22,507 bases of DNA from JBOHUC01 sp050733935. GTDB taxonomy: Bacteria > Eisenbacteria > RBG-16-71-46 > DASYSL01. Below the pieces are notes generated by a model that was given only the letters and a program-made list of their open reading frames with translations, was not told the DNA's origin and did not search any database. A program made the translations under genes and the position numbers. Below, in pieces: positions 1 through 5,629 of this stretch (the stretch's first letter is position 1; the number at the start of each line of letters is the position of its first letter). The stretch is from contig JBOHUC010000159.1 of NCBI GenBank assembly GCA_050733935.1, positions 1 to 22,507 of the forward strand. The letters are read 5' to 3'.

Positions 1-2070
1 GGCGAGGACGCGCCGGCGCGTCCGCGGAGCGAGCGCTGGGAGTGCCCGAACGACGGCACCGTTCTCGTTCAGCCGCGCCCGAACCTCTTCTCGTTCAACT
101 CGCCGCTCGGCGTCTGTCCCACGTGCCGCGGGTTCGGCGACGTGCTCGAGTTCGATCCCGCGCTCGTCGTTCCCGATCCCGGAAAGACGCTCGAGCAGGG
201 GGCGATCGATCCGTGGGCGGGCTCGTGGCGCGGGCACTTCCTGAAGCGCCTCAAGGATCTCTCGAAGAGCCAGGGCGTCCCGCTCGACCTGCCGTGGAAG
301 AAGCTCACGCCCGCGCAGCGCACGCTTCTCCTCGAAGGCGGGCCCGGCTTTCGCGGGGCGCTGCCGTTTCTCAAGCGTCTCCAGGAGAAATCCTACAAGG
401 CGGGGAACCGTTTCATCGTCAAGCGCTACCAGCGCGCGGTGCGCTGCACGACCTGCCACGGCGCGCGCCTCCGCCCCGAGGCGCTCAACGTGCGGGTCGG
501 GGATCGCACGATCGCCGAAGCCTCGGCGCTCACGCTCGCGGATCTTCTCGTCTTCCTCGAAGGCCTTTCGCTCGGGCGCGAGCATGCCGAAGTGGCCGCG
601 TCGATCCTGACCGAGCTCCTGTCGCGGCTTCGCTATCTCGTGCGCGTCGATCTCGGGTATCTCACGCTCGACCGGCTCGCGCGCACGCTCTCGGGCGGGG
701 AAGCGCAGAGGATCGAGCTCGCGAACGCGCTCGGCGCGAACCTCGTGGACACGCTCTACGTGCTCGACGAGCCCACGATCGGTCTTCACCCGCGCGACGG
801 CGAGCGTCTCGCAGGCGTGCTCGCCGATCTCGCGGCCAAAGGAAACACGCTCGTCGTGGTCGAGCACGATCCGCTTCTCATCAAGCGCGCGGACTGGGTC
901 GTGGACCTGGGGCCCGGTGCCGGTGTGCTCGGCGGGAAGCTCCTGTGGTCGGGGCCGGGAGAGGCGCTCCTCGCCGCGGACGGTCCCACGACGGAGACCG
1001 CGCGTTACCTGCGGGGCGAGCGCACCGTGTCGCGCACGCGCCGCCCGGTCCGGGAGCGCGGGGTGCGCTTCCTCACGATCGAAGGCGCGCGGCATCACAA
1101 TCTCAAGAACACGACCGTGCGTTTTCCGCTCGGGCATATGAGCTGCGTGACCGGCGTGTCCGGTTCGGGAAAGTCGTCGCTCATCGAAGAGATCCTGTAT
1201 CCGGCCGCGCGCAACGCGCTCGAGTTCGCGCGCGAGGAGGTCGGGGCGTGCGATCGCGTGCGCGGGCTCGAGGCGCTGTCGCGGGTCGTGCTCGTGGATC
1301 AGTCGCCGATCGGCCGGTCGCCGCGCTCGAACCCGCTCACCTACGTGAAGGGCTTCGACGCGCTGCGCGAGACGTTCGCGCGCACGCCCGAGGCGATCGC
1401 GCGCGGCCTCAAGGCCGGTGCGTTCTCGTTCAACGTGCCGGGCGGGCGGTGCGAGACCTGCCAGGGCGATGGGGTCGTGCAGGTCGAGATGTACTTCCTC
1501 GCGGATCTCCTGCTGCCGTGCGAGACGTGCAACGGGGCGCGCTACAAGCCCGAGATCCTCGAGATCAAGCACCGCGGGCGGAATGTGCGCGAGGCGCTCG
1601 ACCTCACGGTCGAGGAGGCGATCTCGCACTTCGCGGGCGTTCCCGCGCTGGTCGAGAAGCTCCAGATCCTCTCGCGCGTCGGGCTCGGGTACCTCACGCT
1701 CGGGCAGCCCGCGCCCACGCTCTCGGGCGGCGAGGCGCAACGCCTGAAGATCGCGCGCGAGCTCTCGCTGCGCGGGGCGGGGACGGCGGCGGGCGACGCG
1801 CCGGCGCTCTATCTCCTCGACGAGCCGACGGTCGGTCTCCACATGAGCGACGTCCAGCGCCTGCTCGACGTGCTCGACGAGCTCGTCGTGCGCGGGCACA
1901 CGGTCGTGTGCGTCGAGCACAACCTCGACGTCATCCGGAACGCGGACTGGATCGTGGACCTGGGACCCGGCGGGGGAGACGCGGGTGGGCACCTCGTCGC
2001 GGAAGGTCCACCGGAGTCGATCGCCGAGGTCGAGGAGAGCTGGACCGGGAAGTTCCTCGCGCAAGCGTGA
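1..2070 (+). CDS. uvrA: UvrA, excinuclease ABC subunit A (5' end outside window)
   Basis: The frame is open from base 1, so the N-terminus, including the first Walker A, lies upstream; 689 residues remain of about 940. UvrA is the ATP-dependent DNA damage sensor of nucleotide excision repair; it loads UvrB on damaged DNA. Visible: FSFNSPLGVCPTC near residues 31-42; first ABC signature LSGGEAQR at 230 and Walker B with D256; second Walker A GVSGSGKSS at 385-393; second zinc finger C484/C487/C507/C510; second signature at 574, then LLDEPTVGLH. In the first zinc finger the usual CxxC is CPND (C15, D18), so one of four ligands is Asp, while C39 and C42 are kept. The gene ends 161 bp before a convergent gene, with palindromes between them. 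The family call is certain; whether it is the main UvrA or a second paralog cannot be told here. Confidence 0.97.
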   Translation, partial: GEDAPARPRSERWECPNDGTVLVQPRPNLFSFNSPLGVCPTCRGFGDVLEFDPALVVPDPGKTLEQGAIDPWAGSWRGHFLKRLKDLSKSQGVPLDLPWKKLTPAQRTLLLEGGPGFRGALPFLKRLQEKSYKAGNRFIVKRYQRAVRCTTCHGARLRPEALNVRVGDRTIAEASALTLADLLVFLEGLSLGREHAEVAASILTELLSRLRYLVRVDLGYLTLDRLARTLSGGEAQRIELANALGANLVDTLYVLDEPTIGLHPRDGERLAGVLADLAAKGNTLVVVEHDPLLIKRADWVVDLGPGAGVLGGKLLWSGPGEALLAADGPTTETARYLRGERTVSRTRRPVRERGVRFLTIEGARHHNLKNTTVRFPLGHMSCVTGVSGSGKSSLIEEILYPAARNALEFAREEVGACDRVRGLEALSRVVLVDQSPIGRSPRSNPLTYVKGFDALRETFARTPEAIARGLKAGAFSFNVPGGRCETCQGDGVVQVEMYFLADLLLPCETCNGARYKPEILEIKHRGRNVREALDLTVEEAISHFAGVPALVEKLQILSRVGLGYLTLGQPAPTLSGGEAQRLKIARELSLRGAGTAAGDAPALYLLDEPTVGLHMSDVQRLLDVLDELVVRGHTVVCVEHNLDVIRNADWIVDLGPGGGDAGGHLVAEGPPESIAEVEESWTGKFLAQA

Positions 2071-2080
2071 ACAACCGCAA

Positions 2081-2106
2081 ATCAACATGCCCCGGGGCAT
2101 GTTGAT
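2081..2106. repeat. Palindrome A1 (type I, perfect, 13-bp arms)
   Basis: The left arm ATCAACATGCCCC is followed directly by its exact reverse complement: a 26-bp perfect palindrome with no centre, starting 11 nt after the uvrA stop. No T-tract follows on either strand. Its core (AACATGCCCC) resembles the AACTTGCCC half-sites at 11144 and 19189. It could act as a terminator-like RNA hairpin or as a protein-binding dyad. Confidence 0.85.
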
Positions 2107-2185
2107 GGAACACTTGCGATGAAGCATTTAACGATTTGAAAGTGCAGCAGATACACATTTTTAAGCGCCCCTTCTCGCAGTCCAA

Positions 2186-2209
2186 TCAACTGGTTCTGGA
2201 ACCAGTTGA
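2186..2209. repeat. Palindrome A2 (type III, 11-bp arms)
   Basis: Arm TCAACTGGTTC, centre TG, then the exact reverse complement of the arm. It lies 21 nt beyond the stop codon of the minus-strand phosphoribosyltransferase gene. The 9-bp arm AACTGGTTC recurs exactly in the palindrome at 19116-19135, 17 kb away, with the centre inverted (CA). The stretch between A1 and A2 (2107-2185) is clearly more AT-rich than its surroundings and holds degenerate half-sites (ACTTGC at 2112, TGCAGCAG at 2143). Confidence 0.85.
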
Positions 2210-2230
2210 GAGCCCGAGAGGCCAGCGCGG

Positions 2231-2878
2231 CTAGGCCCGTCGATCGACTCCCTCCGGGCCGGAGAGCATCCGAATCACCTCTTCGTCCGACACCTGAGAG
2301 AAGTCCTCGAAGAACTCGCCCACCGACCCGAACGGCTCCGGCAGGTCCAGGAAGTCCACTCGATCCGCCTCCGGCTCGATCGACGCGAGCGCCTCTCGGG
2401 GGAGAACGGCCGTCACGGCCACGAGCTCGAGGGGACGCGCGCGTCGGACGGCACGCAGAGCCGCTATCATGGTCGATCCCGTTGCGATCCCGTCATCGAG
2501 AACGAGGGCGGGTCGCCCTGCGGGCGAGATTGGTCCCCGACTCGGCGTGTAGAGCGTGCGCCGGGTGCGAAGGAGCGCGAGCTGGCGATCGCGTTCGAGG
2601 GCGATGTACTCGGGACGGATGCCGAGCCAGCCCGCAGCTCCCGTGAGATAGACCTCGCCGTCCTCATCCACGGATCCGATCGCGAGCTCTGGCTGCCCGG
2701 GCGCGCCGAGCTTTCGGACGAGCACGACGTCGAGCTCCCCGTCGAGCCGATCCGCGATCAAGCGTGCCATCGGAACCGCCCCGCGCGGAATCGCGAGGAC
2801 GAGCGGATTGCGGCCACGGAAATCGACCAGAGCCTCGGCGAGCAACTGAGCGGCGTGACTCCGGTCGCGAAAGATCAT
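2231..2878 (-). CDS. Phosphoribosyltransferase (type I PRTase fold)
   Basis: A 215-residue protein with the type I PRTase PRPP-binding motif VLDDGIATGST at residues 126-136 and a pyrophosphate-loop-like segment around RKLGAPGQPELAIG at 55-68. Family members transfer or bind 5-phosphoribosyl groups; the substrate of this subgroup is not evident and no base-specificity motif is recognisable. Length fits a stand-alone domain (about 210-220 residues); in other bacteria such domains are also found fused to hydrolases. The ATG start has no good ribosome binding site. It is the last of four minus-strand genes and starts 40 bp after the secreted protein gene ends, so co-transcription is likely. Confidence 0.85.
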   Translation of the reverse strand: MIFRDRSHAAQLLAEALVDFRGRNPLVLAIPRGAVPMARLIADRLDGELDVVLVRKLGAPGQPELAIGSVDEDGEVYLTGAAGWLGIRPEYIALERDRQLALLRTRRTLYTPSRGPISPAGRPALVLDDGIATGSTMIAALRAVRRARPLELVAVTAVLPREALASIEPEADRVDFLDLPEPFGSVGEFFEDFSQVSDEEVIRMLSGPEGVDRRA

Positions 2879-2918
2879 CCGCGGAAGGCCGTGGCGCTCG
2901 CGTCCCGGGCGGGAGCGC

Positions 2919-3611
2919 CTATTGGCGGTAGATAGACTTGATCTGTCCCCACGTTCGATCGAGCGCGGGCACGGGGGGTACGCCGGCTGCGGTCACGTGA
3001 TCGTTCTCGAGTGGCCATGGCACTTCTTCGTTCGCCGCATTGATCCAGACCGCACGCTCCACGTCGAAGGTAATCAAGGACTCGAGCCCGCCACACGTGA
3101 CCCCGGGAGTCCCGCCGCCGCTCACGGAGTCCGTGTGATCGAACAGGATGCGGAGTGTGAAGTAACGGGTGGCGGGGTTCGATGACAGGACCGTGGGATA
3201 GCGAATCGCAAGCGCGGCGCGCACGCTTCCGCTCGTCGCGTCGTAATCGAAGGTCCGTTCTTGCACCGATACAGGGCCGAATTGGCTAAAGGTTGGACAC
3301 ACCTTCCCGATCGCGGTCACGACGATGTAGTCGATGATCACGGGATACGGCTGGCACCCGTCGTCATCGAACTGCCATGCATCCGGAATTGAGGCCGCCG
3401 CATGGCCCGTCAGCATGAGGGTGTAGCCACCATGAACCTGATCCTGTCCCGTCACGGAGCCGACGAGCGAGGCGATCGTGCCGGGGGCGACGACCTTGTG
3501 GGAGACGAGCGGGTTGCAGGTATCCCATGACAGCCGAAACAGAGGCGCGCCCGAAGCCTGTTCTCCGGCCAGCGCGAGTCCGATGCATGCCATCAAGAGC
3601 GAACTCTTCAC
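2919..3611 (-). CDS. Secreted protein of unknown function, four cysteines
   Basis: I chose the GTG at 3611 because GGGGAG lies 7 nt upstream and because this start gives a clean signal peptide (MKSSLLMACIGLALAGEQASG, then APLFRLSW); an ATG at 3668 is in frame but would bury the signal behind 19 residues. The product is 230 residues. The mature part has cysteines in WDTCNP, DDDGCQPYP, KVCPTF and VTCGG, consistent with two disulfides outside the cytoplasm, and a PDAWQFDDDGC segment. Alternating hydrophobic/polar stretches suggest beta structure. No enzyme motif is recognised. It lies 86 bp after the CBS protein gene and may share its sigma-54-type promoter. Confidence 0.72.
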   Translation of the reverse strand: MKSSLLMACIGLALAGEQASGAPLFRLSWDTCNPLVSHKVVAPGTIASLVGSVTGQDQVHGGYTLMLTGHAAASIPDAWQFDDDGCQPYPVIIDYIVVTAIGKVCPTFSQFGPVSVQERTFDYDATSGSVRAALAIRYPTVLSSNPATRYFTLRILFDHTDSVSGGGTPGVTCGGLESLITFDVERAVWINAANEEVPWPLENDHVTAAGVPPVPALDRTWGQIKSIYRQ

Positions 3612-3646
3612 AAAGGCTCTCCCCGGTCGGGACCAAGGAGAGGCGA

Positions 3647-3686
3647 GCATATCCCCTCGCGATTCCAACCCTCAAGCGGGATATGC
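3647..3686. repeat. Inverted repeat between CBS and secreted-protein genes
   Basis: GCATATCCC (3647-3655) and its exact reverse complement GGGATATGC (3678-3686) are separated by 22 nt. The element lies between the CBS gene stop and the secreted-protein start on the minus strand. There is no T-tract. It could be an attenuating hairpin or an operator for the downstream gene. Confidence 0.5.
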
Positions 3687-3697
3687 CCGCGGGGAGG

Positions 3698-4219
3698 TCA
3701 CTCGGCGTTCAGCGACATTTCCCCCATGGCCGTGCGCTTCGCCGGGGATCCCTTCCGGCGCTCGATCGGACGATGGGCGCAGATGCTCTTCAGCGCCTGA
3801 AGCAGGTTCGGAACCGGAACGTGGTTCTCAGTCCCGCCCGTGCCGTTGGCGTCGAGGATCAGATCGTTGATCGAGAGCACGCCCTTCAGGCGGCCGTCGG
3901 GCCCCGTCACCAGCAGACGCCGGACGCGATGCTTCTCCATGGCCTCGAGCGCGTCCTTCACGTCCGCGTCGACGGGAACGCTGAAGTGCTGGCCCGTCAC
4001 GACCTCGCCCACAGGCCGCTCGTTCGGAGACTTGCCCGTCGTCGCGAGCGCCATGCAGATGTCGCGGTCCGTGATCACGCCCACGACTCTGCCGCTGTCC
4101 CGCTCGACGACCGGCAGGATTCCACAGTCGTTCTCCCACATTTGAATGGCAGCAGCGCCGACATTCGCGTCGGGCGGGCACGATGCGACCGTCGTCGTCA
4201 TCAACTCGCGGACCTTCAT
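3698..4219 (-). CDS. Tandem CBS-domain protein
   Basis: A 173-residue soluble protein. I chose ATG 4219 (MKVRELM) because GGGAGG sits at the right distance upstream and because CBS domain 1 begins at once; an ATG at 4312 would add 31 unrelated residues and lie upstream of the predicted promoter. CBS1 spans about 1-57 (ends GVITDRDICMALA) and CBS2 about 72-123 (ends GVLSINDLIL). Paired CBS domains bind adenylates and usually sense energy state or regulate partners. The tail from about 124 is basic and lacks a known domain. Expression probably comes from the sigma-54-type promoter at 4270-4284. The partner is unknown. Confidence 0.9.
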   Translation of the reverse strand: MKVRELMTTTVASCPPDANVGAAAIQMWENDCGILPVVERDSGRVVGVITDRDICMALATTGKSPNERPVGEVVTGQHFSVPVDADVKDALEAMEKHRVRRLLVTGPDGRLKGVLSINDLILDANGTGGTENHVPVPNLLQALKSICAHRPIERRKGSPAKRTAMGEMSLNAE

Positions 4220-4269
4220 GGTCGACCTCCCTTGCCTGGATGCCTGGACTGTCCTTAGGCGCAGCATTC

Positions 4270-4284
4270 GCAAAAAGCGTGCCC
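4270..4284 (-). promoter_or_regulatory. Sigma-54-type -24/-12 promoter before the CBS gene
   Basis: Read on the minus strand the site is GGGCACG-CTTT-TTGC. Against TGGCACG-N4-TTGCW it matches 10 of 12 defined positions and has the invariant GG and GC exactly 10 nt apart. The predicted transcription start near 4258 gives a 39-nt leader carrying the GGGAGG ribosome binding site of the CBS gene. rpoN is encoded in this window (20799-22241). No enhancer-binding-protein site was recognised in the 150 bp upstream. Confidence 0.6.
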
Positions 4285-4438
4285 TGCCATTCCAGAGGTT
4301 CGAGCGACGCAACTCACGATCAATTCGAACGAACGGAGTTTCGAGAGCGGCGGTCGGGAGACAGGTGTTTGAAATTCAGGGCAGGCCGCGGGACAGGAAG
4401 GGAAGGACGGGAGCGATGGGACGGGAAACGGCGGAGCG

Positions 4439-5365
4439 TCAGCCTTTCGGCTTCGCCGGCTCGAGCAGCTCCTCCGCGACGAGCGCTGATCCCGCAGCGT
4501 CCGCGATCTCACGTCCGGTCAGGAATCCGCCCTCGGTAATGATCCCGCGGAGCAACGGAAGTGGAACCTCCTCGAACGGGAGGTTCACGACGTTCACGCC
4601 GGGCGGCGCATCCTCCCACACCTCGGACGCATCGCGGCGGGGAAGCGTGAGACGCCGGCACCGATCCGGAACGAACTTGGCGCGCTGCGCGAGCGCGTAG
4701 ACCGGCACGTTGAGCTCGCGCGCGACCAACAGCAGCGCGTACGTCCCGGCCTTCGACACGAATGTCTTCTCGCGCACGGCGTCGACGCCGATCCACATCG
4801 CCCCCGCCTGCGGCAACAGGAGGCCGAGCGAACCGTCGGCCACGAGCCACGCCGGAATCTCCGCCCGCGCGAGCACCGCGGCGAGCGCGCGTCCCTCGTT
4901 CATCGGCCGGCTCTCCGCACACAGGACGCGCAGCGAAGCGCCGGCCTCGTGCGCGGCGAGGAGCGCCCGCTCGACCAACGACGAGCGCGTGTAGGTCGCG
5001 ACCCAGCCCGACGGCGGCAGAGACTCCTGCGCGCGACGCACGATCTCCTGTCCGGCCTCGCGCCAGTCCGACGTCCACGCACCAATCGACTCGAGCACGC
5101 GATCGCGCTGCTCGTCGGTCGAGGCGCCATCGCCTTCGGCCTTGCGCGAGACGAGAATCGCGCGCGTTCCGAGCGCAAGCAGGGACGCCATCGCGGGCTG
5201 GGTGTCCGCGAGCTCGACCGTGGCGGCCACGAGCGCACGATGCCAGGCAGCGGGGGAGTCCCCGGACAGCTCGCGCACGTGACCGGCCAGCCATTCGGCG
5301 GCACGGTCGACGAGCTCGGTCTGGGGCGAGATCGAATCGAGGGCAAACGAAGTCGGCGGTGGCAT
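4439..5365 (-). CDS. eIF-2B alpha/beta/delta-family protein
   Basis: A 308-residue protein with the C-terminal Rossmann-like core shared by eIF-2B regulatory subunits, methylthioribose-1-phosphate isomerase and ribose-1,5-bisphosphate isomerase: YTRSSLVERAL (125-135), AESRPMNEGRALA (150-162), GVDAV (193-197), SKAGTYALLLVAREL (204-218) and FEEVPLPLLRGIITEGG (264-280). The isomerases carry a catalytic Cys in a HCNSGA-like loop where this protein has TYTRSS, closer to eIF-2B delta; the Asp of GVDAV is kept. Isomerase activity is therefore doubtful, though sugar-phosphate or nucleotide binding remains possible. The start is ATG 5365 with AGGAG upstream. It is divergent from the radical SAM gene and 219 bp upstream of the CBS gene. 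Confidence 0.85.
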   Translation of the reverse strand: MPPPTSFALDSISPQTELVDRAAEWLAGHVRELSGDSPAAWHRALVAATVELADTQPAMASLLALGTRAILVSRKAEGDGASTDEQRDRVLESIGAWTSDWREAGQEIVRRAQESLPPSGWVATYTRSSLVERALLAAHEAGASLRVLCAESRPMNEGRALAAVLARAEIPAWLVADGSLGLLLPQAGAMWIGVDAVREKTFVSKAGTYALLLVARELNVPVYALAQRAKFVPDRCRRLTLPRRDASEVWEDAPPGVNVVNLPFEEVPLPLLRGIITEGGFLTGREIADAAGSALVAEELLEPAKPKG

Positions 5366-5445
5366 GCGAAGTCTCCTGTTCGGGCCGGAGCATGGGTGAT
5401 GCGATAGCCGCGCACAAGGCCCATATCCTGCGCTTCGACAGGGCG

Positions 5446-5474
5446 TTGTGGTCCCCGCCTTCGTGTGCTACGTT
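5446..5474 (+). promoter_or_regulatory. Possible sigma-70-type promoter for the radical SAM operon
   Basis: TTGTGG (5446-5451), a 17-nt spacer, then TACGTT (5469-5474) preceded by TGC, an extended -10 element. It is the best candidate I see in the 264-bp divergent gap 5366-5629. Both hexamers are weak, so this is tentative. Nothing else in the gap is recognisable. Confidence 0.3.
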
Positions 5475-5617
5475 GCCGTGTCGCCTTCCCGGCATGAGAA
5501 CTGGGCCCGCCCTCGGACCCGCATCGCCTGCCGGGCGAAGGCTCCCCTTTTGGCTCTCCCCTGGGAAGGATCGCGGCTCGCGCCGCCCGCACGGCCCTCA
5601 TGGCCGCGATCCCACCT

Positions 5618-5623
5618 GGAGGT
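5618..5623 (+). promoter_or_regulatory. Ribosome binding site fixing the GTG start at 5630
   Basis: GGAGGT ends 6 nt before GTG 5630, an ideal spacing. The in-frame ATG at 5600 has no ribosome binding site and would place this motif inside the coding region, so the GTG is preferred. Confidence 0.75.
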
Positions 5624-5629
5624 ACCTGC

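Noticed and set aside
42..2105. A 687-residue frame overlapping uvrA on the same strand
   Set aside because: It is Arg/Ala-rich low-complexity translation in a shifted frame; the uvrA frame has all the ABC motifs.
2153..2164. T-run in the uvrA-phosphoribosyltransferase gap as an intrinsic terminator tail
   Set aside because: No stem directly precedes it on either strand; the palindromes are more than 20 nt away.
2081..2209. CRISPR or integron attC reading of the repeats
   Set aside because: There are no regularly spaced direct repeats with spacers, no cas or integrase genes, and the elements are isolated palindromes.
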